Source: Alphaproteobacteria bacterium (GTDB taxonomy: Bacteria > Pseudomonadota > Alphaproteobacteria > Rhizobiales > Hyphomicrobiaceae). Taken from it: 42,777 nt of DNA. The translations under genes were made by a program, and so were the position numbers. The notes beneath the pieces were generated by a model. The model did no database searches. It was not told the origin of the DNA and saw only the letters and a program-made list of their open reading frames with translations. Location: assembly GCA_019137195.1 (NCBI GenBank), contig JAGVSR010000152.1, positions 1 to 42,777 on the forward strand. The letters run 5' to 3'. How positions within the stretch are numbered: the stretch's first letter is position 1; the number at the start of each line of letters is the position of its first letter. Positions 16,562 to 25,399 of the stretch are shown piece by piece.

Positions 16562-17827
16562 ATGAGTGGGATCGTGAACAAGGACTACTCGTTCTGGTCG
16601 CTCTTCACGAAGGGCCTGCGGCACCACGAGGGCTGGGAGCCGGCTTGGCGCAGCCCCGAGCCGCAAAAGTCCTATGACTTCGTCATCGTCGGGGCCGGCG
16701 GCCATGGCCTCGCGACCGCGTACTACCTCGCCAAGGAGCACGGTGCCAAGAGCGTCGTCGTGCTCGAGAAGGGCTATCTCGGCGGCGGCAACACGGCCCG
16801 CAACACGACCATCGTCCGCTCCAACTACCTGTGGGACGACGCGGCCCTCCTTTACGAGCACGCCCTGAAGCTATGGGAGGGTCTGACACAGGACTTGAAC
16901 TTCAACGTCATGTTCAGCCAGCGCGGCGTGTTCAACCTCGGCCACACGCTGCAGGATATGCGCGACATCGAGCGTCGGGTGGCGTCGAACAACCTGAACG
17001 GCATCGACGCCCTCGTCCTCGACGCTCGCGAGGTGAAGGAGCGCATCCCGCTCATCGACACCTCGAAGCGCGCCCGCTACCCCATTCTCGGCGCGAGCCT
17101 TCAGCCCCGCGGCGGCGTCGCGCGGCACGATGCGGTGGCGTGGGGTTTCGCACGCGGGGCCTCCAAGTACGGCGTCGACATTATCGAGAACTGCGAGGTC
17201 GTCGGCATGGACATCGCCGATGGCAGGATCAAGGGCCTCGAGACGACTCGTGGCTACATCGGCGCGAGCCGCGTCGGCTGCGTTGCCGCCGGCCACTCGT
17301 CGGTGTTGGCCGCCATGGCCGGTATCCGCCTTCCGCTCGAAAGCCATCCCCTGCAGGCGCTCGTCTCCGAGAGCATGAAGCCGTGCCTCGACACGGTCGT
17401 GATGTCGAACGCGGTGCATGGCTATCTCTCGCAGTCCGACAAGGGCGAGCTCGTCATCGGCGCCGGCATCGACCACTTCAATAGCTACGCGCAGCGCGGC
17501 AGCCCGCATGTCATCGAGCACACCGCTGCGGCCATCATCGAGATGTTTCCCATGTTCTCGCGCTTGAGGATGAACCGGCAATGGGGCGGCATCGTCGACA
17601 CCGCGCCAGACGCCTGTCCGATCATCTCGAAGACCAGGGTCAAGGGCCTCTACTTCAACTGCGGCTGGGGCACCGGCGGCTTCAAGGCCACGCCGGGCTC
17701 AGGGCATGTGTTCGCACACACCCTCGCCCACGACGAGCCGCACCCGCTGAACGCCGCTTTCTCGCTCGACCGCTTCTGGAGCGGGCACTTGATCGACGAG
17801 CACGGCGCGGCTGGCGTGGCACATTAG
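16562..17827 (+). CDS. soxB: Sarcosine oxidase beta subunit (heterotetrameric)
   Basis: SoxB carries the active-site FAD and the covalent FMN of heterotetrameric sarcosine oxidase, which demethylates sarcosine to glycine while forming methylene-THF and H2O2. The 421-residue product begins [15 protein letters not shown] and has the dinucleotide fold [15 protein letters not shown] near residue 42, then [19 protein letters not shown]189 in VARHDAVAW is the candidate for covalent flavin attachment by family comparison. The C-terminal half has [18 protein letters not shown] chose the ATG at 16562 by family alignment; the longer frame from 16475 overlaps the hairpin region. It is the first gene of a nine-gene operon extending to 29261. 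Confidence 0.95.
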   Translation: MSGIVNKDYSFWSLFTKGLRHHEGWEPAWRSPEPQKSYDFVIVGAGGHGLATAYYLAKEHGAKSVVVLEKGYLGGGNTARNTTIVRSNYLWDDAALLYEHALKLWEGLTQDLNFNVMFSQRGVFNLGHTLQDMRDIERRVASNNLNGIDALVLDAREVKERIPLIDTSKRARYPILGASLQPRGGVARHDAVAWGFARGASKYGVDIIENCEVVGMDIADGRIKGLETTRGYIGASRVGCVAAGHSSVLAAMAGIRLPLESHPLQALVSESMKPCLDTVVMSNAVHGYLSQSDKGELVIGAGIDHFNSYAQRGSPHVIEHTAAAIIEMFPMFSRLRMNRQWGGIVDTAPDACPIISKTRVKGLYFNCGWGTGGFKATPGSGHVFAHTLAHDEPHPLNAAFSLDRFWSGHLIDEHGAAGVAH

Positions 17828-17964
17828 GGAGTAGAGCGGGATGTCGAGCGCACCACGACAAAGCGCAGTAGCTCGGATCGAGCTCGTCGCGAGGTCCGGG
17901 GACATTCGCGCCATATCGGGTCATGTAGACGCGGCCCGGCCAGCGCTCGTTTGCGGGAGTTGAG

Positions 17965-18261
17965 ATGTTTCTGATCCACTGCCCGCACTGTGGCGAAGCT
18001 CGCGAGGAGGAGGAGTTCTCCTACGGCGGCGAGGCATTTATCGCGCGCCCCGGCAAGCCCGCCGAAATCGGCGACGAGGCATGGGGCGACTACCTTTTCA
18101 TGCGCAAGAACCCCAAGGGCTGGCACTGGGAGATGTGGGGCCACGCGACAGGCTGCCGTAAGTGGTTCGTCGTGAAGCGCCACACTGCCAACCACACCAT
18201 CGCCGGCTCGTGGACACTGACCGAGGGGCGCAAGGTCTATGATGCGGAGGCGACGTCGTGA
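17965..18261 (+). CDS. soxD: Sarcosine oxidase delta subunit
   Basis: This 98-residue subunit binds zinc and is structural in the heterotetramer. The N-terminus MFLIHCPHCGEAREE has the C6xxC9 pair, followed by the family segments EFSYGGEAFIARP and WHWEMWGHATGCRKWFVVKRHT. It is preceded by a 137-base gap after soxB, which contains a small inverted repeat AGCTCG-GAT-CGAGCT at 17870-17884. GGGAG precedes the ATG. The stop overlaps the soxA start by four bases, so the two are translationally coupled. Confidence 0.95.
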   Translation: MFLIHCPHCGEAREEEEFSYGGEAFIARPGKPAEIGDEAWGDYLFMRKNPKGWHWEMWGHATGCRKWFVVKRHTANHTIAGSWTLTEGRKVYDAEATS

Positions 18262-21200
18262 CGAGCCATCGCATTGATCTTCCTTGCGCGCGCATCGACC
18301 GCTCACAGCCGCTCTCGTTCACCTTCGACGGCATCCGCCTCGCAGGATTTGTCGGCGACACGCTCGCCTCCGCCCTCCTCGCCAACGGCTGGCGCATGCT
18401 CGGCCGCAGCTTCAAATACGGGCGTCCGCGCGGCATCGTGGGCAGCGGCCCGGAGGAGCCGAACGCCCTCGTCCAGGTCGAGGCCGGTGCGAACACCATC
18501 CCGAACCTCAAAGCCACCCAGGTCGAGCTCTACGATGGGCTCGTCGCCCGCCGCACCACCGGCTGGCCGTCGCTTCGCGCCGATCTAAAGAGCCTCGGCG
18601 GTCGCTTCGGCCGCTTCATGCCGGCCGGCTTCTACTACAAGACGTTCAAGCCCGAATTCGCATGGCGGCGCATCGAGCCGCTGATCCGCAACGCGGCCGG
18701 CTACGGCGCCACGCCCCTCGACGCCGATCCCGACCTCTATGACCACCAGCACCATCACGCCCAGGTGCTCGTTGTCGGCGGCGGTGCGGCAGGCCTCGCC
18801 GCCGCCCTTGCGGCAGGTCGCGCCGGCCTCGACGTCATCCTCGTCGACGAAAGCAGCGAGCCCGGCGGCTGGCTGCTGTCGATGCCGAACGTCGCCATTG
18901 CCGGCAAGCCGTCGGGAGAATGGCTGAGCGACATCCTTGCCGAGCTGGCTAGTCTTCCGAACGTGCGCGTCATGCCGCGCACCTCGGCGTTCGCACTCCA
19001 CGACCTGAACCTCGTCCAGGCCGTCGAGCAGCTGCAGGATCACCTCGCCCCCGCCGCCCGCGACAGCACGAAGCCGCGCCAGCGCCTGCATCGCATCCGC
19101 GCCGGCCGCATAGTGCTCGCAACGGGCGCCATCGACCGTCCCCTTGTGTTTGGCCAGAACGACCGGCCCGGTATCATGACAGCGTCCGCGCTGACGACCT
19201 ACCTCAACCGCTACGCCGTCGCCGTCGGCAACCGTGTCGTCATCCTCACAAGCAACGACTACGCCTATCAAGGCGCCTGCGATCTCGCCAAGGCCGGCGT
19301 GCGCGTCACCCTCGTGGACACCCGAACCGCTCTCGATCTTGCCTGGGAGAGGAAGGCCCGCGGTGCCGGGATCGACGTGAGGGCCGGATACGGCATCTCA
19401 CGCACACACGGGTCACATGCAATCGATGGGGTGCAGCTCATAAAGCTCGATGCCGCCGGCAATGCCGTTCCAGGGCGCGCACCCTATCTCGATTGTGATG
19501 CCGTCGGCAGCTCCGGCGGCCTGTCGCCGACCGTACATCTCTACTGCCACGATGGCGGCCGCCCGCAGTGGGACGAGAGCCGCCTCGCCTTCATCGCTCC
19601 CGCCACCGGTCGCGCGCGATCCGGCATATTCTGCGTCGGTGCGCTCGCCGGAGAGTTCGGACTCTCGGGCGCACTTGAGCAAACGTGGATCATCATGGAC
19701 GAGGTGCTCGCGACCTTCGGCAAGGAGCAGGCCAGAGAGCGCACCCACGCCACAACGACCGAGATGACGACGAGCCCGGCGCAACGCATTTTCCGCGTGC
19801 CCGACGGAAAGCGCGAGGGGCACGGCAAGAAAGCCTTCGTTGATTTCCAGAACGACGTGGCCACGTCGGACATTCACCTCGCCGTGCGCGAGAACTACCG
19901 CTCCATCGAGCACATCAAGCGCTACACGGCGCTCGGCTTCGGCACCGACCAGGGCAAACTCTCGAACGTCAACGGCTTCGCCATCGCCGCCGACGCGCTG
20001 GGGAAATCGATCCCCGAGGTTGGCACGACCACCTATCGGCCGGCCTACTCGCCCGTCACCTTCGGCACGCTGGCAGGCCCGCACGCCGGCAACACCTTCG
20101 ATCCGCGCCGGTACACGGCCATGCACGCCTGCCACGCCAAGCGCGGTGCCGCCTTCGAGCCGGTCGGTCAATGGCTGCGGCCGTGGTACTTCCCGCAGGG
20201 TAGCGAGGACATGCACGCGGCCGTGAAGCGCGAATGCTTGGCTGCCCGCCGTGGCGTTGCCATCATGGACGCTTCGACCCTCGGCAAGATCGACCTCAAG
20301 GGAAAGGATGTCCGTGAGCTTCTGAATCGCGTCTACGCCAACGCCTGGACCAGCCTCGCGCCGGGAAAATGCCGCTACGGCCTCATGCTCGACGAGAACG
20401 GCATGGTCATGGACGACGGCGTCACCGCCTGCATTGCCGACGACCACTTCCACATGACAACCACCACCGGCGGTGCCGCGCGCGTGCTTTCCTGGCTCGA
20501 GAAATGGCACCAGACGGAGTGGCCCGATCTCGACGTGTTCATGACCTCGGTCACCGATCACTGGGCGACCGCCGCGGTCGTCGGCCCCAAGTCGCGCGAG
20601 GTGCTGGCGAAGGTCTGCAAGGACATCGACCTCTCTCCCGCCGCCTTCAAGTTCATGGACTGGCGCGAGGGCACCGTCGCCGATGTTCCGGCCCGCGTAT
20701 TCCGCATCAGCTTCTCGGGCGAGCTCGCCTTCGAGGTCAACGTCGAGGCGACCTATGGCGCCCATGTCTGGGAGGCGCTGATGGAGGCCGGAGCGGAGCA
20801 CGGCATCACGCCCTACGGCACCGAGACCATGCACGTGCTGCGTGCCGAGAAGGGCTTCATCATTGTCGGCCAGGACACCGACGGCTCGCTGACGCCGTAT
20901 GACCTCGATATGGCTTGGGCCGTCAGCCTGAAGAAGGCGTATAGCTTCCTCGGCCAGCGCTCATTGACCCGCGAGGACACGGCGAGGAAGGGCAGGAAGC
21001 AACTCGTAGGCCTCTTGACGGAGCAGCCGGATGTCGTGCTCCGTGAAGGCGCCCAGATCATAGAGAGCACGGACATCAAGCATCCAATGCCGATGCTCGG
21101 CCACGTGACGTCGAGCTACATGAGCCCCGAGCTCGGCAGATCGATCGCTCTTGCCGTGGTGGCCGATGGCATCGCCCGCCGCAGCCCAGAAGGAGTGAAG

Positions 21201-21305
21201 GACGGTCGTGACGTGCTCTACGCCTGGGCCCGTGGCGACGCCCATCGCGTACGCGTGGTCTCGCCCGTATTCCTCGATCCGAAAGGGGAGCGCCAGAATG
21301 TCTGA
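18258..21305 (+). CDS. soxA: Sarcosine oxidase alpha subunit
   Basis: This 1015-residue subunit has the usual SoxA layout. Residues 1-100 form a ferredoxin-like fold without cluster cysteines (SFTFDGIRLAGFVGDTLAS). An NAD-binding domain with VLVVGGGAAGLAAALAAGRAG starts near residue 171. From about residue 600 there is a GcvT-like folate-binding domain with the family segment RGVAIMDASTLGKIDLKG and a C-terminal barrel. This domain accepts the methylene group from sarcosine onto THF. The GTG start at 18258 overlaps soxD as GTGA, and the end overlaps soxG by eight bases. Length and domain order match characterised enzymes; nothing is missing. Confidence 0.96.
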   Translation: MTSHRIDLPCARIDRSQPLSFTFDGIRLAGFVGDTLASALLANGWRMLGRSFKYGRPRGIVGSGPEEPNALVQVEAGANTIPNLKATQVELYDGLVARRTTGWPSLRADLKSLGGRFGRFMPAGFYYKTFKPEFAWRRIEPLIRNAAGYGATPLDADPDLYDHQHHHAQVLVVGGGAAGLAAALAAGRAGLDVILVDESSEPGGWLLSMPNVAIAGKPSGEWLSDILAELASLPNVRVMPRTSAFALHDLNLVQAVEQLQDHLAPAARDSTKPRQRLHRIRAGRIVLATGAIDRPLVFGQNDRPGIMTASALTTYLNRYAVAVGNRVVILTSNDYAYQGACDLAKAGVRVTLVDTRTALDLAWERKARGAGIDVRAGYGISRTHGSHAIDGVQLIKLDAAGNAVPGRAPYLDCDAVGSSGGLSPTVHLYCHDGGRPQWDESRLAFIAPATGRARSGIFCVGALAGEFGLSGALEQTWIIMDEVLATFGKEQARERTHATTTEMTTSPAQRIFRVPDGKREGHGKKAFVDFQNDVATSDIHLAVRENYRSIEHIKRYTALGFGTDQGKLSNVNGFAIAADALGKSIPEVGTTTYRPAYSPVTFGTLAGPHAGNTFDPRRYTAMHACHAKRGAAFEPVGQWLRPWYFPQGSEDMHAAVKRECLAARRGVAIMDASTLGKIDLKGKDVRELLNRVYANAWTSLAPGKCRYGLMLDENGMVMDDGVTACIADDHFHMTTTTGGAARVLSWLEKWHQTEWPDLDVFMTSVTDHWATAAVVGPKSREVLAKVCKDIDLSPAAFKFMDWREGTVADVPARVFRISFSGELAFEVNVEATYGAHVWEALMEAGAEHGITPYGTETMHVLRAEKGFIIVGQDTDGSLTPYDLDMAWAVSLKKAYSFLGQRSLTREDTARKGRKQLVGLLTEQPDVVLREGAQIIESTDIKHPMPMLGHVTSSYMSPELGRSIALAVVADGIARRSPEGVKDGRDVLYAWARGDAHRVRVVSPVFLDPKGERQNV

Positions 21306-21912
21306 GCCCCTGATGCAGTCGCCCCTTCACGATCTCGGGCTCGCGGCCCGCGCCAGGGCGATCGACGATTCGGCCGGCACATGGGCATGTGAGCGGCCGC
21401 TTGCCGCTTTCATCTCGCTCCGTGGGCACGTGTCCGATGCCGCCTTCGTCGCTGCCGTATCGAAGGCACTTGGGACGGCGCTGCCCGTGAAGCCATGCAC
21501 AACCTCCGAAGCAGCCCAGACCAAGGTCCTCTGGCTTTCGCCCGACGAGTGGATGATCGTTGCTCCGCGCGCTGAGAAGGCCCGACTGCTTGCCGCTCTC
21601 GGCGCCAGCCTGAAAGGTATCCGCTCGCAGGTCATCGACAACTCGGGCGGCTATACACAGGTCGTCCTCACCGGCGGGTACGCGACCGACGTCCTCGCGC
21701 ACACCACGGTCTATGATGTCCACGCGCTGGAGCCGGGCCGCGTCGTCGGCACCACCTTCGGCAAGGCGTCGCTTTACCTGCGCCGCGACGGCGACGGCTA
21801 TGTGCTTCTCTTTCGCCGCAGCTTCGCCGACTACATCTTGCGTTATCTGGAGCGAGCCGCAGGACCCTACGGCTTTGCGGTTGCAAGCGCGGAAACTACC
21901 GGGACGTCATGA
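21298..21912 (+). CDS. soxG: Sarcosine oxidase gamma subunit
   Basis: The 204-residue product starts at ATG 21298 (MSEPLMQSPLHDLGL), inside the last codons of soxA, and ends in an ATGA overlap with sdaA. The SPL(H)DL opening, LWLSPDEWMIVAP and VIDNSGGYTQVVLTGG segments are typical of SoxG, which has a GcvT-related fold and stabilises the complex. With soxB, soxD and soxA it makes a full heterotetramer set. The usual sox cluster partners glyA and purU are not here; sdaA takes that position. Confidence 0.93.
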   Translation: MSEPLMQSPLHDLGLAARARAIDDSAGTWACERPLAAFISLRGHVSDAAFVAAVSKALGTALPVKPCTTSEAAQTKVLWLSPDEWMIVAPRAEKARLLAALGASLKGIRSQVIDNSGGYTQVVLTGGYATDVLAHTTVYDVHALEPGRVVGTTFGKASLYLRRDGDGYVLLFRRSFADYILRYLERAAGPYGFAVASAETTGTS

Positions 21913-23306
21913 ACTACTCGATCTTCGAGGTATTTCGCATCGGCGTCGGCCCGTCGTCTTCGCACACGGTCGGACCGATGAGCGCCGCAGCGACCTTCCT
22001 TGCCGATCTCGGTCGCCTGGGATTGATGGATCGCGTCGCCCGCGTTGTGGTGAGGCTCTACGGGTCGCTCGCATTGACCGGCCGGGGTCACGCCACCGAT
22101 TTCGCGGTCGTTGCCGGTCTCATGGGCGAGCATCCCGACGAGGTGGACCCCGATTTGGCGCGGGTATGCGTCGAGGACGCTAGGCGCGACCATCGCCTCC
22201 GTCTCGCCGGCAGGCGCGACATCTCCTTCGATCCCGCGACCGACCTCATGATGTTGAAGTCGGAGTTTCTGCCCGAGCATCCGAACGGCATGACCGTCGA
22301 GGCATTCGACGGCGCGGGCACGCTGCTCCACGCCGACACCTACTTCTCCATCGGCGGCGGGGCCGTCATGGACCGCGCCACGCTCATCGCCAGCCGCACT
22401 GCCTGCGGCAACGGACACGGCCAGAGGAGCGCGCCCTGTTCCTTCGATCATGCGAGCGACCTCTTGAAGCTCTGCCGCGAGCGCAATATCTCGATAGCGG
22501 ACGCCATCTGGCAGAACGAGATCACCTACCAGGATGCCGCCGCCACGCGCGCCAGGCTGCTGAAGGTCTGGCACGTCATGCGCGCGAGCCTCGAGCGCGG
22601 CCTCGAGACCGAGGGCACGCTTCCCGGCGGTCTCAACGTCAAGCGCCGCGCTCCGTCGCTCTACCGCCAGGCATTGAAGAGCAGTCTCACAGACGACTTC
22701 CGCGCCATGGACCTCGTCAGTGCCTTCGCCATCGCCGTCAACGAGGAGAACGCCGCCGGCGGCCGCGTCGTCACCGCACCGACCAACGGCTCCGCAGGCG
22801 TCATCCCGGCCGTGCTCAACTATTACATCCGCTACTGCGGGGACGAGCGTGATCCCGACGCCCAGGACGAGACGGTCATCCGGTTCCTCCTGACCGCCGC
22901 CGGCATCGGCATGCTCTACAAGAAGAACGCCTCCATCTCGGCGGCCGAGATGGGCTGCCAGGGTGAGATCGGTGTCTCGTGCTCCATGGCTGCCGCCGGC
23001 CTCGCCGCCGTCATGGGCGCCACGAACGAGCAGATCGAGAACGCCGCCGAGATCGGCATGGAGCACAACCTCGGTATGACCTGCGACCCTATTCGAGGAC
23101 TCGTGCAGGTGCCTTGCATCGAGCGCAACAGCATGGGCGCCTTGAAGGCCATCAACGCAGCCCGGCTCGCGGTGATGGACGACGGCAGCCACCTCGTGTC
23201 GCTCGACAGCGTCATCGAGACCATGCGCCAGACCGGGCACGACCTCGCGACGAAATACAAGGAGACGAGCCTTGGCGGGCTGGCGGCAACGGTGGTTTAC
23301 TGCTGA
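21909..23306 (+). CDS. sdaA: L-serine ammonia-lyase (serine dehydratase), single chain
   Basis: This enzyme converts L-serine to pyruvate and ammonia using an oxygen-sensitive 4Fe-4S cluster. The N-terminal [13 protein letters not shown] motif and C-terminal [15 protein letters not shown] are family hallmarks. Cluster cysteines are expected in [17 protein letters not shown] and VPCIERN. The 465-residue length fits the one-chain form (beta then alpha domain). The start overlaps the soxG stop as ATGA, so it is co-translated with sarcosine oxidase. Its place inside this operon suggests that glycine and methylene-THF are combined to serine (GlyA elsewhere) and drained to pyruvate. Putting an oxygen-labile enzyme beside an H2O2-forming oxidase is notable. 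Confidence 0.95.
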   Translation: MNYSIFEVFRIGVGPSSSHTVGPMSAAATFLADLGRLGLMDRVARVVVRLYGSLALTGRGHATDFAVVAGLMGEHPDEVDPDLARVCVEDARRDHRLRLAGRRDISFDPATDLMMLKSEFLPEHPNGMTVEAFDGAGTLLHADTYFSIGGGAVMDRATLIASRTACGNGHGQRSAPCSFDHASDLLKLCRERNISIADAIWQNEITYQDAAATRARLLKVWHVMRASLERGLETEGTLPGGLNVKRRAPSLYRQALKSSLTDDFRAMDLVSAFAIAVNEENAAGGRVVTAPTNGSAGVIPAVLNYYIRYCGDERDPDAQDETVIRFLLTAAGIGMLYKKNASISAAEMGCQGEIGVSCSMAAAGLAAVMGATNEQIENAAEIGMEHNLGMTCDPIRGLVQVPCIERNSMGALKAINAARLAVMDDGSHLVSLDSVIETMRQTGHDLATKYKETSLGGLAATVVYC

Positions 23307-23333
23307 GGGTCGTAAAGGGGACAGAGACCGACG

Positions 23334-25397
23334 ATGCGCTACCCGCACATATTCACGCCCCTGAAACTGAACCAGCTCGTCCTGCCGAACAGGATCTACT
23401 CGACCGCCCACGCCGAGGTTTACGCAGAGGCCGGAGGACTGCCCGGCGACCGCTATATCCGCTATTACGAGGAGAAGGCCAAAGGCGGGCTCGGGATGGC
23501 CATCTGCGGCGGCTCGAGCCCTGTCTCGATCGACGTACCGCAGGGCGCCTGGCGCCCGGTGAACCTCACCACCGATCGCGTCGTCGAGCCCATGGCGCGC
23601 CTCGCCGAGACCGTGCATCGCCATGGCATGAAGATCATGATCCAGGCCACCCACATGGGACGTCGGTCTGCCTGGATGGGCGATCCGTGGCCGCACCTTG
23701 TCTCGCCGTCGGGCATCCGCGAGCCTGTCCACCGCGGCAACTGCCGCGCCATCGAGATCGAGGACATCCGCCGCATCATCGCCGATTTCGGCAAGGCGGC
23801 CGCCCGCGTCCAGCGGTCGGGTTTCGACGGCATCGAGATCTCGGCTGCACATCAGCAATTGATCGATCAGTTCTGGTCACCACGCTCGAATGTCCGCACC
23901 GACGAGTGGGGCGGCAGCCTCGAGAACCGCATGCGCTTCGGCATCGAGGTCTTGCGCGCCGTGCGCGAGGCAGTCGGCCGCGACTTCTGTGTCGGCATCA
24001 GGATGTGCGCCGACGAGTTTCACGACAACGGAATCGATCACGAGGTGGCGAAGGAGATCGCTGCTGCTCTCTGCGACACCGACCTCATCGACTTCATCAG
24101 CGTCATCGGCTCGGGTGCCGACACCCACAACACGCTCGCCAATTGCATGCCGCCCATGGCGCTGCCGCCGGAGCCGTTCGTGCATCTCGCCGCGGGCTTG
24201 AAGTCGGTCGCAAGCGTGCCGATCCTGCACGCACAAGGCATCCGCGACATCACTCAGGCCGAGCGCATCTTGGCTGCCGGCGAGGTCGACATGGTCGGCA
24301 TGACGCGTGCCCACATCGCCGACCCGCACATCATGCTGAAGGTGCGAGAGGGCCGCGAGGCCGAGATACGCCAGTGCGTCGGCTCGAACTTCTGCATCGA
24401 TCGCATGTACACGGGCGCCGATGCGCTCTGCATTCAGTCGCCCGCGACATCGCGTGAGGCGACCATGCCCCACGTCATCGAGCGAACGCGAGGACCGAAG
24501 CGGAAGATCGTCGTCGTCGGCGCGGGCCCGGCTGGACTGGAGGCAGCGCGCGTCTCGCGCCAGCGCGGCCATGACGTGGTCCTATTCGAGAGGAGCGCCG
24601 CCGTCGGCGGCCAGATCAACCTCGCCGCCAAGGCGCCGCAGCGCGAGCAGATGGCCGGCATCGTCCGCTTCCTCGACTTGGAGACGAAGCGCCTCGGCGT
24701 CGATCGCCGTTTGGCCACGAAGGCCACCGCCGGCATGGTGCTGGCCGAGATGCCCGACATCGTCGTGCTGGCAACCGGCGGCCGGGCGAACCTGGACCAG
24801 GAGCCAGCCTGGGGCGCCACCGAGGGCCTGTCGGTCAGCGCCTGGGATATCCTCTCGGAGAGGATCGCGCCCGCCGAGAACGTGCTTGTTTACGACGCGA
24901 TCTCGACCCATGCCGGGTTCGGCGTGGCCGACTTCATCGCAAGCCGAGGCGCAACCGTCGAGCTCGTGACGCCCGACGTGAAGCCTGCCGACGACGCCGG
25001 GGGCACCACATTCCCGATCTTCTACCGCCGGCTCTATAAGCTCGGCATCATCCCGACGCCCAACTACTGGCTCGAGAGCGTCTACGCTGAGGGTAACAAG
25101 AAGGTCGCCGTGCTCAGGAACGAGTATACCGACGAGCGTGAGGAGCGCGTCGTTGACCAGGTCGTGATCGAGAACGGCATCAAGCCCAATACCGAGGTCT
25201 ATTGGGCATTGAAGGAGCAATCGGTCAATCGCGGCCAGTACGATCTCGAGGCGCTCTATTCCGCCAAGCCGCAGCCCGTGCTCGGCGAGCTCGGCGGCGA
25301 CGGCCGCTTCGCGCTCTTCCGCGTCGGCGACTGCCTGTCGATGCACAACATCCATGCCGCCATCTATGACGCGCTGCGTCTCTGCAAGGACTTCTGA
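23334..25397 (+). CDS. dgcA: Dimethylglycine-demethylase-like FMN/FAD/Fe-S flavoprotein (DgcA/TMADH family)
   Basis: The 687-residue protein has the trimethylamine-dehydrogenase layout: an FMN barrel (residues 1 to about 370), an Fe-S linker, then FAD/ADP-binding folds with VVVGAGPAGLEAARVSR near residue 394. The linker shows C348, C354 and C366 (CVGSNFCIDR...ALC), while the position of the second TMADH cluster cysteine is S351. From memory DgcA and N-methylproline demethylases share this replacement. DgcA with DgcB oxidises dimethylglycine to sarcosine, and this fits the neighbouring sarcosine oxidase. Stachydrine (N-methylproline) demethylation is the main alternative. It starts 27 bases after sdaA, with AAGGGGA upstream. 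Confidence 0.85.
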   Translation: MRYPHIFTPLKLNQLVLPNRIYSTAHAEVYAEAGGLPGDRYIRYYEEKAKGGLGMAICGGSSPVSIDVPQGAWRPVNLTTDRVVEPMARLAETVHRHGMKIMIQATHMGRRSAWMGDPWPHLVSPSGIREPVHRGNCRAIEIEDIRRIIADFGKAAARVQRSGFDGIEISAAHQQLIDQFWSPRSNVRTDEWGGSLENRMRFGIEVLRAVREAVGRDFCVGIRMCADEFHDNGIDHEVAKEIAAALCDTDLIDFISVIGSGADTHNTLANCMPPMALPPEPFVHLAAGLKSVASVPILHAQGIRDITQAERILAAGEVDMVGMTRAHIADPHIMLKVREGREAEIRQCVGSNFCIDRMYTGADALCIQSPATSREATMPHVIERTRGPKRKIVVVGAGPAGLEAARVSRQRGHDVVLFERSAAVGGQINLAAKAPQREQMAGIVRFLDLETKRLGVDRRLATKATAGMVLAEMPDIVVLATGGRANLDQEPAWGATEGLSVSAWDILSERIAPAENVLVYDAISTHAGFGVADFIASRGATVELVTPDVKPADDAGGTTFPIFYRRLYKLGIIPTPNYWLESVYAEGNKKVAVLRNEYTDEREERVVDQVVIENGIKPNTEVYWALKEQSVNRGQYDLEALYSAKPQPVLGELGGDGRFALFRVGDCLSMHNIHAAIYDALRLCKDF

Positions 25398-25399
25398 GC

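Noticed and set aside
19413-23858. Long open frames on the minus strand opposite soxA and opposite sdaA/dgcA
   Set aside because: They are antisense to well-supported genes, have no recognisable motifs and are typical shadows of high-GC coding DNA.
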